Shown in pieces: positions 8,302 through 16,721 of a DNA stretch of 21,603 bases; the stretch's first letter is position 1, and each line of letters starts with the position of its first letter. This DNA comes from Nitrospirota bacterium (GTDB lineage: Bacteria > Nitrospirota > Nitrospiria > Nitrospirales > NS-4), in contig VBOF01000024.1 of assembly GCA_005877855.1 (NCBI GenBank), positions 1-21,603 of the forward strand. The letters are read 5' to 3'. The translations under genes were made by a program, and so were the position numbers. Under the pieces are notes generated by a model. That model had not been told where the DNA came from. It saw only the letters and a list, made by a program, of their open reading frames with translations, and searched no databases.

Positions 8302-9219
8302 TCAACCGGCCTTTCGGTACGGCTCTTGGGCCGTGTCCGATGTGCCGTAGGTGGGGATGGGGGGCCCACTCTCCGCCACGCAGCGCACGCCCCATACGAT
8401 CATAAACACGGCAGCGAATAGAAGGGCGCCAGCCGGATAGGGGATTTCACGCAGCGCCTGGATTCCCGCCACTCCCGGAGTCGAGGCAACGGGGATCGAA
8501 GGCACGTTGCCCGTCGAGACGGCAGACTGGGCTGCGCTCGCCACGAGAATCGCCGAGCCCAGCGACTCTTGCGCCAGTGGGGTTTCGAGTTCGACCATCG
8601 CGCTCAGCACCCCGGCATCCCTGACCGCCGAGCCGAGCCGCTCCTGCGTGTGCCCCGAGAGCTGCTCGATCATCAGAAGCCGTCCGACCACGGTCCACCC
8701 TAAAGCCACCTCACGGCGGGGGATAGCAGCCATTTCCTCAAGCATCATCGCAGCTCTGATCTGCCCAAGCCTCTCTAGGAAATCCAGTTGGGCAATATCG
8801 GTCATCCCCGCGCGCCACATCCGCTGCGTCGCCGCGACCACCGCACGACCGGCGGTCTCTTGAATCATCCCCTGCATGCGCATGAGAGACTCGCGCGCCT
8901 CGTCCTGCAAATACGGCATCAATGCGGCACGCGCTTCGCTGGTCCGGGTCGCAGCGACGATCTCGTTCCCGAGGCGCGTCTGAGTCAGGCCAAAGGGAAC
9001 GTCCTCCATGTACCGGAGCGTTTGGGCTTCCACGATCGCTCTTCCCAACGCAGTCTGAGCGACCCCTTCCTGGTCGATGAAGGCGGGCGCCGGCTCCACG
9101 AACCGTTCCGTGATTCCTGCAGGCGCTCCTCCGAATGCAAAGAAGAAAATTCCAGCCCCCAGGATCGTCGCACAGATTCCGACTGTGACGACAACGTCCA
9201 AATGATCCCATCTGTTCAT
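8302..9219 (-). CDS. Two-TM membrane protein of unknown function with a repeated Leu-Gly motif
   Basis: I do not recognise this 305-aa protein. It has an N-terminal hydrophobic helix (about 7-29) and a second near the C terminus (about 258-277), leaving a domain of roughly 225 residues between them, most simply periplasmic, and a short C-terminal tail. The central domain is Ala/Glu/Arg-rich and probably helical. It repeats a motif of the form [AT]Q[TE]xLGxx[IV]xxA at residues 54-65, 79-90, 191-202 and 216-227, with a weaker copy (IQETAGRAVVAA) at 119-130. The two clear pairs each have a 25-residue spacing. The start has a strong gaggaggga 8 bases upstream. It lies 47 bp upstream of clpX on the same strand, so the two may be co-transcribed. 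There are just two cysteines (C16 and one in the second TM region) and no enzyme motif is visible. Confidence 0.8.
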   Translation of the reverse strand: MNRWDHLDVVVTVGICATILGAGIFFFAFGGAPAGITERFVEPAPAFIDQEGVAQTALGRAIVEAQTLRYMEDVPFGLTQTRLGNEIVAATRTSEARAALMPYLQDEARESLMRMQGMIQETAGRAVVAATQRMWRAGMTDIAQLDFLERLGQIRAAMMLEEMAAIPRREVALGWTVVGRLLMIEQLSGHTQERLGSAVRDAGVLSAMVELETPLAQESLGSAILVASAAQSAVSTGNVPSIPVASTPGVAGIQALREIPYPAGALLFAAVFMIVWGVRCVAESGPPIPTYGTSDTAQEPYRKAG

Positions 9220-9463
9220 CGTCCGTCCCTCCTCTTACTGCTTTATGGCTCTTCCCCTTGAAAGACGCGGGAAACCACATGGTCGTCCTGCAAGAGACAG
9301 GCCGATTTTTGATCCAAGAATTGATAAGATTTTTTCAACAGTTAGTGATGAGGGTAGACGAAGGGAGAAGGCTGAGGTGGTTGCGATCCACCACCACCTG
9401 GTGCCCTTTGGACGGCCGACAGATGCGACTTGGCGTTTGAGAAGAGGGCGGTGAGGAGCGTGT
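9220..9463. other. Intergenic region, 244 bp, no gene seen
   Basis: This gap lies between the sigma-54 activator gene and the membrane protein gene, both on the - strand. It must hold the 3' end of the long operon and probably the promoter of the membrane protein set, in its AT-rich part around 9300-9350. That stretch also has a near match to an IHF site (tatcaattcttgg on the - strand). I found no convincing -35/-10 pair and no sigma-54 promoter. A 7-bp hairpin (9375-9381 with 9393-9399) has no T-tract after it. Small + strand ORFs here have no supporting evidence. Confidence 0.5.
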
Positions 9464-10864
9464 TTACTCGGGGCCTTCAGATGCCTTGAGGTTGTATTTG
9501 CCCATCCGGTAGCGCAGCGTGTTGCGGGTCACTTTCAGGAGGCGCGCCGCCTCGGAGACGTTGCCTTTGGCTTGTTCTAACGCCTCCTGCAGCATCGCCT
9601 TCTCAACTTCCTCGACCGACAGGCCATAGGACAACAGGGAGGGACGCTCTGTCGTCCGGTGAACCGGCGCACTGGTCGTGCTCTGCGGGCCAGCTTTGAG
9701 GTAGGCTGGCAGATCATTCACATCCACCTGGTCCTCTTTGCACGTGATGGTCACCCACTCGACCATGTTCTGGAACTCCCGGATATTCCCGGGCCAGGGA
9801 TATGCCTCGACGACCTGCATGGCCGCCGGCGTCAACCCCGTGATCCGCGTGCCCCGCTCCCGCCTGTATTGCGCGAGAAAATGCTCCAGCAGAACCGGGA
9901 TATCGCCCCGCCGCTCGCGTAAGGGCGGCAGGTGGAGCTGGCAGACGCTGACGCGGTAGAAAAGGTCCTCACGAAACTTCCCCTTCTGGACTAGGTCCCG
10001 GAGATCCTGGTTGGTCGCCACCATGAGCCGGAGGTCGACCTTGACGCCTTTGACGCCCCCCAGCGGCTCGATCGTATGGTCTTCCAGCACGCGCAGGAGC
10101 TTGGCCTGGATCGCGGGGCTCATCTCGCCGATTTCGTCCAGAAAGAGTGTGCCCCGATGCGCCAGGAGCAGGCGGCCCGGCTTGGCTTTCCTGGCGTCCG
10201 TGAACGCTCCCTTCTCGTACCCGAACAGCTCGGACTCCAGCAGCAGTTCAGGGATCGCCGCGCAGTTGATCGCGACCATGGGGCCCCCGGCACGCTGGCT
10301 GGCATAGTGGATCGCCCGCGCCAGGAGTTCCTTCCCGGACCCGCTCTCGCCGCTGACCAGCACTGTCGAGTCGGTCGCGGCGAGGTCCTTCGCGAGCGCC
10401 TTCACCTTGTTGAGCTCGGCCGACCGGCTGACGATGTTGTCGAAGTCGAACCGCTCACGCAGTTCCTGGCTCAGCCCCCGGTGCTCCTGGGTCAGCCGGC
10501 GCATCTCCAGAGCCCGCCTGATCACGATCTTCAATTCATCATTGTCGACTGGCTTGCTGATATAGTCGAATGCGCCCTTCTTCATCGCCTCCACCGCCGA
10601 CTTGACCGTCCCGTACCCGGTGATGATCACCACGGGCAGGTCAGGGTAGTCCCTGGTCACGTGCTCCAAGACCTCCAGGCCGCTGACCTTGGCCATCTGC
10701 AGATCCGTCAGGACGAGGTCGACGCCGCCTTCCTCCAGGAGCTTGAGACCGGCCTCGCCCGAGTCGGCCTGGAGCAGGTGATAACCTTCCGGTCGGAGGA
10801 CCAGATCGAACAGCCGCCGCATCTTTTCCTCATCCTCAACGATCAGAATCGTCGCGTCCGCCAT
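9464..10864 (-). CDS. NtrC-family sigma-54-dependent response regulator
   Basis: This 466-aa transcription activator has three domains: receiver (1-118; D10-D11 pair, phosphoacceptor D54, T82, K104), AAA+ ATPase (about 142-380; Walker A GESGSGKE at 172-179, Walker B TLFLDEI at 239-245, arginine-rich LPPLRERRGDI), and a Fis-type helix-turn-helix (about 425-460; NVSEAARLLKVTRNTLRYRM). It should remodel sigma-54 RNA polymerase when phosphorylated. The sigma-54 contact loop reads GAFTDA (219-224) instead of GAFTGA. The ATG at 10862-10864 begins the receiver fold and has AAAGGA upstream; the longer open frame to 11302 lies inside the kinase gene. It follows the kinase by 23 bp, so the two form a cognate pair. 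Target genes are not shown; no clear sigma-54 promoter was seen in the window. Confidence 0.95.
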   Translation of the reverse strand: MADATILIVEDEEKMRRLFDLVLRPEGYHLLQADSGEAGLKLLEEGGVDLVLTDLQMAKVSGLEVLEHVTRDYPDLPVVIITGYGTVKSAVEAMKKGAFDYISKPVDNDELKIVIRRALEMRRLTQEHRGLSQELRERFDFDNIVSRSAELNKVKALAKDLAATDSTVLVSGESGSGKELLARAIHYASQRAGGPMVAINCAAIPELLLESELFGYEKGAFTDARKAKPGRLLLAHRGTLFLDEIGEMSPAIQAKLLRVLEDHTIEPLGGVKGVKVDLRLMVATNQDLRDLVQKGKFREDLFYRVSVCQLHLPPLRERRGDIPVLLEHFLAQYRRERGTRITGLTPAAMQVVEAYPWPGNIREFQNMVEWVTITCKEDQVDVNDLPAYLKAGPQSTTSAPVHRTTERPSLLSYGLSVEEVEKAMLQEALEQAKGNVSEAARLLKVTRNTLRYRMGKYNLKASEGPE

Positions 10865-10887
10865 GCGTGTTCCTTTCACAGACCCAT

Positions 10888-12879
10888 CTATCGACCCAGC
10901 GCCGGCAGCCGGATCACCACTTCCGTGCCTTTTCCCTCCTGGCTGTGGATCGCCAGTTGTCCCCCGTTCTGTTCCACCAGCCGCTTGGCGTTCGTCAAGC
11001 CGAGCCCGGTTCCGTAGTCTTTGGTGGTGAAGAACGGATCGAAGATGTGCTTGAGGTGTTCCGGGCTGATCCCGCATCCGGTATCCACGATCCGCACGAC
11101 CACCGTCGCCGGCGCCTCGCTTTTGCCCTCCATGTCGGCCACGATGGTGAGCGTCCCCCCCTGCGGCATGGCCTCCCGGGCGTTGATCAGGAGATTCACC
11201 AGCGCCACCTTGAGCTGGTCCGGGTCCACCATCAAGTCCGTCACGTCGGATCCGATGCGCACCTCTTCGGCGATGGAAGGCCCAGATCCCAGCGCCCGCC
11301 ATTCCTGCAGGGCTGTCTCCAGGAGCACCTTGACCGAAACGGGGCGGATTTCCGGCGGTTTTTCCCGGGCAAACCTCAGGAAGTGATTGATCCGGTTCGT
11401 GAGCCGGTCCACTTCCTCGATCACGTACTGTGCGACCTCGCGCTTGGCGGCCTCGGACTGGCGATCGTCCAGCACGAGTTGGGCTGAGCTGCGGATCACG
11501 CCAAGGGGGTTCTTGATATCGTGGGCGAGGGCGGCCAGCAGTTGTCCGACGGAAGCCAGTTTCTCCTTACGCACCAGCTCGTCATGCTGATCGTGGATGG
11601 TCTTCAGGCTCTCATCCAAGGCCTCCGCCATCTGATTGAAGGCCAGCGCCAGGGATTCCAGCTCGTCTCCGGAGCGCACCGCCACGCGGCGATCGGACGT
11701 ACCCATACGCATGCGCTCAAACCGACCGGCCGACGCCAGATCACGCACGCTCTGCCTGATGGCATCGGCCTGCTCCTGTAGCAAGAGAATAGGCTTCACG
11801 ATCAAGCGCCCGACGAAGAATCCCAGCGAAGCCAGTCCGACCACCATCCCAAAACCGATCATCGCGACTCTTCCAAGCAGGGTCTTCACGGGAGCATAGG
11901 TCTCATCAGGGTCCTGGCGCACAAACGCATACCACGCATGGCCGCCGAGACTGGTTTCCGACAGCGGATGGGTGAACCGGATGGGCGCATAGCCGACGAT
12001 CGCGTTGTGCCCGCCATGGGCGTCGTCCTCTGCCACCACCCACCCCGGCGTCACTTGCATCAGTTGGTGCATCAAGGGATCGTTGATCAGATGCGCCTTG
12101 GGCGGGAGGACCGGGCAGATGAGGGGCGTCCCTTCGGTGTTGAGCAGCATGCCGTGCCCTCGCTCCCCGACCTTGATCTCCATGATGGCCTTCATCAGAT
12201 TGGCGCGTCGCAGTTCCAGTTTGACCACTCCGATGGCGCGCTTACCGGTGCGGTCCAAGACAGGGACCGCAATGTCCAACAGATACTCGCCTTGCGGCTG
12301 TTTGTAGATGTCGCTGACGTACAGCCGACCGTGTCCGTCGGCGAAGGCTTCCCGCCACCAGAGCTCATCGCGGTGCAGGTACCCGACGGTAGGCGCCACG
12401 CTTGCGACCAGGGCCCCCCGCTCGTCCGTCACCAGGACGTTCTGATACTCGCCGGCCCGGATGGCGAACCAGTCCCGAAGAAAGACCAGCGTCCCTCGAT
12501 GGATGAAACTCGGGAGAGACCGGTCCCCGCCGGTCCGGTAGCGCTCCCACAGCGCGCTGCGCTGCAGCAACCGGGCTTGGACTGCCTGCGGCTTCTCCAT
12601 CCGGTAGGAGTCGTTCGCCGCCTCGACCGACGTCCGCACCGTGAGCGGCGTCGCCGCCAGGTGGCGCGCGCTATCAATCTCGTCATCGATCATGACCTCG
12701 ATCCGGCGTGCGGTCGAGGCGGCGATCTGCTGAAAGCTCCCGCCGATAGAAGTTTTGATCGTCTGGATGCTATAGAGATAGGTCGCGAAGAGGGCGACGA
12801 TTCCGGGCGCGAAGCCGACGATCAGAAGGGCGGCGACGAATTTCTTCTGGAGGCCTCGTCGCGACCGGCTGAGTTCCAT
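10888..12879 (-). CDS. Membrane sensor histidine kinase with dCache-like sensor, HAMP, HisKA and HATPase domains
   Basis: This 663-aa kinase probably phosphorylates the adjacent NtrC-type regulator. It has TM1 (about 13-36), a periplasmic sensor of about 290 residues that looks like a double Cache domain (WWREAFADGHGRLYVSDIY and LDIAVPVLDR at about 174-210), TM2 (about 337-360), HAMP (to about 425), HisKA with the H-box LAHDIKNPLG (H453), and an HATPase with N-box NLLINAREAM (562-571), DTGCGIS (599-605), FDPFFTTK and GTGLGL. The H-box and HATPase type are those of NtrB/ZraS-like kinases, which pair with sigma-54 regulators. The ligand is unknown. The start has AAGGAA about 8 bases upstream and lies 15 bp after the M16 protease stop, so it is probably read from the upstream operon as well as with its regulator. 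Confidence 0.94.
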   Translation of the reverse strand: MELSRSRRGLQKKFVAALLIVGFAPGIVALFATYLYSIQTIKTSIGGSFQQIAASTARRIEVMIDDEIDSARHLAATPLTVRTSVEAANDSYRMEKPQAVQARLLQRSALWERYRTGGDRSLPSFIHRGTLVFLRDWFAIRAGEYQNVLVTDERGALVASVAPTVGYLHRDELWWREAFADGHGRLYVSDIYKQPQGEYLLDIAVPVLDRTGKRAIGVVKLELRRANLMKAIMEIKVGERGHGMLLNTEGTPLICPVLPPKAHLINDPLMHQLMQVTPGWVVAEDDAHGGHNAIVGYAPIRFTHPLSETSLGGHAWYAFVRQDPDETYAPVKTLLGRVAMIGFGMVVGLASLGFFVGRLIVKPILLLQEQADAIRQSVRDLASAGRFERMRMGTSDRRVAVRSGDELESLALAFNQMAEALDESLKTIHDQHDELVRKEKLASVGQLLAALAHDIKNPLGVIRSSAQLVLDDRQSEAAKREVAQYVIEEVDRLTNRINHFLRFAREKPPEIRPVSVKVLLETALQEWRALGSGPSIAEEVRIGSDVTDLMVDPDQLKVALVNLLINAREAMPQGGTLTIVADMEGKSEAPATVVVRIVDTGCGISPEHLKHIFDPFFTTKDYGTGLGLTNAKRLVEQNGGQLAIHSQEGKGTEVVIRLPALGR

Positions 12880-12894
12880 GAGGCGGTTCCTTCG

Positions 12895-14148
12895 TCACTG
12901 CATGACGCGCTCGACATCCCCCTTCCGAAGCGGTCCCAAGGCGGTCACAGCCAGAAAACGATCATCGAAGAGCTCCCGGCTGAGACGCCACAGCTGGTCC
13001 GCCGAGATCGCGTCGATGTCGGCCAAGACCTGCCTCAGCGGGATATGGCACCCGAAGTGGAGCTCGTCCTTGGCCAGCTTGCTCATCCGGCTGCTGGTGC
13101 TCTCGAGCCCCAGCATGAAGTTGCCCTTCAACTGGCTCTTGGCCCGCTCCAATTCGGCGCGGCCGACGGGCTTGTCCTGCAGCCGGCGTAACTCCTGGAG
13201 GATGAGCCGGATCGCGCGGGGCGCCGCGTCAGGCCGGACTCCCGCGTAGACCGTCACCAACCCGCTGTCCGTAAAACACGTGACCGAGGAATAAATGGAA
13301 TAGGCCAAGCCCCGCTTCTCGCGCACCTCCTGGAACAGGCGGGAACTGACGCCTCCGCCCAGGACGGCGTTCAACACATACATGGCGTACCGGTCCTTGT
13401 CGCTGTGGGCAACGCCTTTGGCACCTACGCAGATGTGGGCCTGCTCCAACCGCTTTGGACGGACATGCACGCCTTTCGTGATCGTAGGCGGGAGCCGGTG
13501 CCCGGACGCGACCTCGGCATCCCACGGCCGTCCGAACGCCGCTGCCAATTGCTTGAGTACGGACCGGACGGCGAAATTCCCCGCCACCGCGACGACGACC
13601 CGCGTGGGCCCGTAATGCCGGGCCCGGAAGGACAGCAACTGGCCCCGGCGGAGCGCTTCGATGGTGGCGACTGCCCCGAGGATGGGCCGCCCAAGCGGGT
13701 GAGAGCGCAGGGCGTTCTTCGTGTGCAGGTCGTGGAGGTAATCCTCCGGGTCGTCCTCAACCATCCGGATCTCTTCCAGCACCACCTGCTTCTCTTTGGT
13801 CACCTCCCGGGCGTCAAACCGGGAATGGTGGAAGATGTCCGCGAGCAGGTCGATGCCCTGCGTCAGATGGTCGTCCAGCACCTTGGCGTAGAAGGTGGTG
13901 CCCTCCCTGGACGTAAAGGCATTGAGCTCCCCGCCGAGCGCGTCGATCTCCCGCGAGATGGCCTCGGCCGAGCGCCGCCGCGTGCCCTTGAAGACCATGT
14001 GCTCGATGAAGTGCGAAAAGCCTTCCTCGCCCCGCTGCTCATCGCGCGAGCCGACATCCACCCAGATCCCGATCGAGACCGACCGCACCGAGGGTATCCG
14101 CTCGGTGACCACCCGCACGCCGTTGTCCAGCACCTCTTTTCTGAACAT
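12895..14148 (-). CDS. M16-family zinc peptidase (mitochondrial processing peptidase-like)
   Basis: This 417-aa protein is a single-chain pitrilysin/M16B-type peptidase. The inverted zinc motif HFIEH (H46, E49, H50) and the distal zinc ligand E126 (VVLEEIRM) are intact, so it should be active. The C-terminal half has the family block GGGVSSRLFQEVREKRGLAY. There is no signal peptide, so a cytoplasmic location is most likely. The substrate is unknown; relatives such as B. subtilis YmxG/MlpA also lie just downstream of pnp, so the order pnp-M16 is a known conserved neighbourhood. The start lies 20 bp after the pnp stop with only a weak AGGCGG in front. The gene is followed at 15 bp by the histidine kinase. 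Confidence 0.94.
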   Translation of the reverse strand: MFRKEVLDNGVRVVTERIPSVRSVSIGIWVDVGSRDEQRGEEGFSHFIEHMVFKGTRRRSAEAISREIDALGGELNAFTSREGTTFYAKVLDDHLTQGIDLLADIFHHSRFDAREVTKEKQVVLEEIRMVEDDPEDYLHDLHTKNALRSHPLGRPILGAVATIEALRRGQLLSFRARHYGPTRVVVAVAGNFAVRSVLKQLAAAFGRPWDAEVASGHRLPPTITKGVHVRPKRLEQAHICVGAKGVAHSDKDRYAMYVLNAVLGGGVSSRLFQEVREKRGLAYSIYSSVTCFTDSGLVTVYAGVRPDAAPRAIRLILQELRRLQDKPVGRAELERAKSQLKGNFMLGLESTSSRMSKLAKDELHFGCHIPLRQVLADIDAISADQLWRLSRELFDDRFLAVTALGPLRKGDVERVMQ

Positions 14149-14168
14149 GCCGCCTGCGCCTCAGGCCG

Positions 14169-16271
14169 CTACGACTGCGCGGAGGCTTTCGGGTCCGGCA
14201 TCGCCTCCTTGCGGCTGAGCCGGATCTTGCCCTGCCGGTCCACCTCCAGCACCTTCACGAGCACCTCGTCGCCTTCCTTGACTTCGTCCGTCACCGCCTT
14301 GACGCGATGGTGCGCCAGTTGCGAGATGTGCACGAGCCCATCCACGCCGGGCAGCACTTCGACGAAGGCGCCGAAGTCCATGATCTTCTTGACCTTGCCC
14401 ATGTACAGCTTGCCGACCTCGACTTCCTCGGTGATCTGGTTCACCCGGGTGATCGCCTTCTGGGCGCACGCCTCGTCGCTCGCGGCGATCGTCACCGTCC
14501 CGTCGTCCTGCACATCCATCTTCACACCGCAGGTGGCCACGATGTCGCGGATGACTTTGCCGCCGGGGCCGATGACCTCGCGGATTTTTTCCGGCTTGAT
14601 CTTGAGCGTGTAGATCCGGGGCGCGTAGGGCGACATCTGTGGGCGCGGCGCCGCGAGAGCCGAGCGCATGCGTTCCAGGATGTACAGCCGCCCCTCGCGC
14701 GCCTGCGCCAGGGCTCGCTCCATCAGTTGCGCCGTGATCCCCGCGATCTTGATGTCCATCTGCAGCGCCGTCACGCCTTGTCCCGTGCCGCAGACCTTGA
14801 AGTCCATGTCCCCCAGATGATCCTCGAGCCCGAGGATGTCGGAGATGACCATGACTCGGTCGCCTTCTTTGATCAGCCCCATCGCGATGCCGGCTACCGG
14901 CTCCTTGATGGGCACGCCGGCATCCATGAGGGCCAGGCTCCCGCCGCAGACGGTCGCCATCGACGACGACCCGTTCGATTCCAAGATGTCCGAGACCAAC
15001 CGCAGGGTGTAGGGGAATTCCTGCTTGGACGGGAGGACCGGCTTCAAGGCGCGCTCCGCGAGGGCGCCGTGGCCGATCTCGCGTCGGCCCGGCGAGCGCA
15101 AGGGCCGCGCCTCGCCGACGCTGAACGGCGGGAAGTTGTAGTGCAGCATGAAGCTCCGGTAGTACTCGCCCTCCAGCGCGTCGATCCGCTGCTCGTCCTC
15201 GCTGGTGCCCAGGGTGACGACGGCGAGGGCCTGCGTCTCACCCCGCGTGAACAGCGCCGAGCCGTGCGCGCGCGGCAGGATGCCCACCTCGCACGTGATC
15301 GGCCGGATGTCCGCCGGGCCGCGCCCGTCGGCCCGCTTGCCGCTCTCCAGGATCATCTTGCGGACTTCGGTGTATTCGAGGCTGTGGAACACCAGCTTCA
15401 CGTGGCGTTCGCGATCCGGGTCGTCCTCCTTCTTGAAAGCCTCCACCGCCGTCGCCATGATCTCAGCCACGCGTTCCTGGCGGGCGCTCTTGTTGGGAAT
15501 GAGGATCGCTTCCCGGATCTTCGCGGCCGTCAGCGTCTCCACCGCCGCCGCCAAAGCCGGATCGATCTGCTCGGTCACCACCTGCCGCTTGGGCTTGCCG
15601 CTCACCTCCACCAACTTCTGGATCATCGCGACGATCCGCTTGATCTCCGCGTGCGCTCGCTCGATCGCCGTGATCATGACGTGTTCCGGCAGGCCGTTCG
15701 CCCCGCCTTCCACCATCATGACGGCATCCGCCGTCCCGGCGACCACCAGATTGAGATCGCACTCCTCCAGCACGCCCAAGACGGGATTGATCACGAATTC
15801 TCCTTTCAGCCGGCCGACGCGCACGGCGGCCACCGGCCCGTTGAAAGGGATGTTCGAGATGGCTAGCGCCGCCGAGGATGCGATGATGCCGACCACGTCG
15901 GACGTGCCGGACTGGTCCGCCGAGATGACCGTGGCGATCACCTGGGTCTCGTAGTACCACCCCTCGGGGAACAGTGGCCGGATCGGCCGATCAATCAGAC
16001 GACTCGCGAGCTTCTCGCGCTCCGACGGCTGGCCTTCCCGCTTAAAGTAGCCGCCAGAGATCTTGCCCGCGGCATAGGCCTTCTCCTGATAGTCCACGGT
16101 CAACGGAAGGAAATCGACGTCCTTCTTGCCAGTCTGCCAAGCCACGGCCGTGGCCAACACATACGTGTCGCCGTACGTGGCCAAGACCGCGCCATCGGCC
16201 TGCTTGGCCAAGCGCCCGGTTTCCAGCCGAAGCGTGCGGCCCGCTACTTCGAGCTCCATTGTCTGCGCCAT
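14169..16271 (-). CDS. pnp: Polyribonucleotide nucleotidyltransferase (PNPase)
   Basis: PNPase degrades RNA 3' to 5' by phosphorolysis and can add tails. The 700-aa protein has the full domain order: two RNase PH-like halves separated by a helical domain, then KH (about 553-610, GPGGKVIRDI as its GxxG loop) and S1 (about 620-690, GKVKKIMDFGAFVEVLPG). The second PH core carries the expected catalytic residues in EDHLGDMDFK, with D484 and D490 matching E. coli D486 and D492. The first PH half has the FFKREG-like YFKREG and RLIDRPIRPLFPEG blocks. The ATG start begins MAQTMELEVAGR and is preceded by aaaggagagagagg. It follows rpsO by 155 bp, a gap that holds a long hairpin likely used for control of pnp expression. 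Confidence 0.98.
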   Translation of the reverse strand: MAQTMELEVAGRTLRLETGRLAKQADGAVLATYGDTYVLATAVAWQTGKKDVDFLPLTVDYQEKAYAAGKISGGYFKREGQPSEREKLASRLIDRPIRPLFPEGWYYETQVIATVISADQSGTSDVVGIIASSAALAISNIPFNGPVAAVRVGRLKGEFVINPVLGVLEECDLNLVVAGTADAVMMVEGGANGLPEHVMITAIERAHAEIKRIVAMIQKLVEVSGKPKRQVVTEQIDPALAAAVETLTAAKIREAILIPNKSARQERVAEIMATAVEAFKKEDDPDRERHVKLVFHSLEYTEVRKMILESGKRADGRGPADIRPITCEVGILPRAHGSALFTRGETQALAVVTLGTSEDEQRIDALEGEYYRSFMLHYNFPPFSVGEARPLRSPGRREIGHGALAERALKPVLPSKQEFPYTLRLVSDILESNGSSSMATVCGGSLALMDAGVPIKEPVAGIAMGLIKEGDRVMVISDILGLEDHLGDMDFKVCGTGQGVTALQMDIKIAGITAQLMERALAQAREGRLYILERMRSALAAPRPQMSPYAPRIYTLKIKPEKIREVIGPGGKVIRDIVATCGVKMDVQDDGTVTIAASDEACAQKAITRVNQITEEVEVGKLYMGKVKKIMDFGAFVEVLPGVDGLVHISQLAHHRVKAVTDEVKEGDEVLVKVLEVDRQGKIRLSRKEAMPDPKASAQS

Positions 16272-16305
16272 GGGTCCTCTCTCTCCTTTGTGCTCTGAGG
16301 CGCCG

Positions 16306-16369
16306 GCAGATGTCCACGGATCTACCCTGCTGGCCGAACCGCCAGCAGACCAGATCGGTGTCCACCTGC
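16306..16369 (-). promoter_or_regulatory. Long imperfect hairpin between rpsO and pnp, candidate RNase III site
   Basis: The core is a perfect 8-bp stem (ctgctggc at 16327-16334 with gccagcag at 16341-16348) with a 6-base loop. It continues through a symmetric 3x3 internal loop into gatct/agatc (16319-16323 with 16352-16356), a single mismatch, and cac/gtg (16315-16317 with 16358-16360). Weaker pairing reaches 16306-16369. No T-tract follows, so it is not a standard terminator. In E. coli the same gap holds an RNase III stem used in PNPase autoregulation; the same role here is inferred from position and shape. Confidence 0.6.
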
Positions 16370-16426
16370 GACGCCTGGTTATGAGGGGCCAACCGGACGC
16401 CCACCGTCAGACCGCCCCCGTGTCTC

Positions 16427-16696
16427 TTAGCGCCGGATCCCCAGTCGCGTGATCACAGCCTTGTATCGCTCCTCATCATACCGGCGGAGATAATCCAGCA
16501 GACGGCGTCGCCGGCTCACCATCATCAGCAGCCCGCGTCGTGAATGGTGGTCCTTCGAGTGACCCCGGAAGTGCTCCGTCAGGTAGGTGATCCGGTTGGT
16601 CAGGATCGCGATCTGCACTTCGGGAGAGCCGGTGTCCCTATCGTGGGTCTTGTATTGCTGGATGAGCTCGCTCTTCGCCTCTTTCGCTAACGCCAT
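16427..16696 (-). CDS. rpsO: 30S ribosomal protein S15
   Basis: S15 binds 16S rRNA early in 30S platform assembly and contacts the 50S subunit. The 89-aa protein is the standard length and carries the family blocks HDRDTGSPEVQIAILTNRI, LTEHFRGHSKDHHSRRGLL and RRRRLLDYLRRYDEERY. The residues used for rRNA recognition (the HSKDHHSRRG stretch) are intact. It has a strong ribosome binding site aaggaggac, with GGAGG 9 bases before the ATG. It follows truB by 25 bp and is followed by pnp after 155 bp, the usual order truB-rpsO-pnp. I looked for but could not define an S15-binding leader in the short gap, so autoregulation is not shown. Confidence 0.98.
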   Translation of the reverse strand: MALAKEAKSELIQQYKTHDRDTGSPEVQIAILTNRITYLTEHFRGHSKDHHSRRGLLMMVSRRRRLLDYLRRYDEERYKAVITRLGIRR

Positions 16697-16721
16697 GCGG
16701 ACTGTCCTCCTTCATAATGGC

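Noticed and set aside
8255..8395. Longer N terminus for ClpX, starting at 8395
   Set aside because: It would overlap the membrane protein gene by 94 bp and has no ClpX similarity; the GTG at 8252-8254 has a good ribosome binding site and gives the normal length.
9375..9399. Hairpin after the sigma-54 regulator gene as a terminator
   Set aside because: The 7-bp stem has an 11-base loop and no T-tract follows on the - strand, so it does not meet the standard for a Rho-independent terminator.
9245..9454. Small + strand open frame of 69 codons in the 9220-9463 gap
   Set aside because: There is no ribosome binding site, the composition is Arg-rich, and a second frame of similar length overlaps it; nothing supports expression.
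10865..11302. Longer N terminus for the sigma-54 regulator, starting at 11302
   Set aside because: The extra part lies inside the ATPase domain of the kinase gene in another frame; the ATG at 10864 starts the receiver fold exactly.
11938..13191. Open frame of 417 codons on the + strand across the kinase and M16 genes
   Set aside because: It crosses the boundary of two real - strand genes and has no family features.
13405..14613. Open frame of 402 codons on the + strand opposite the M16 and pnp genes
   Set aside because: It is a shadow frame of two conserved genes; the product shows no known motif.
14307..15866. Open frame of 519 codons on the + strand opposite pnp
   Set aside because: It is antisense to a full-length, well-conserved pnp, and its product is low-complexity and His/Arg/Asp-rich, as expected for a shadow frame in GC-rich DNA.
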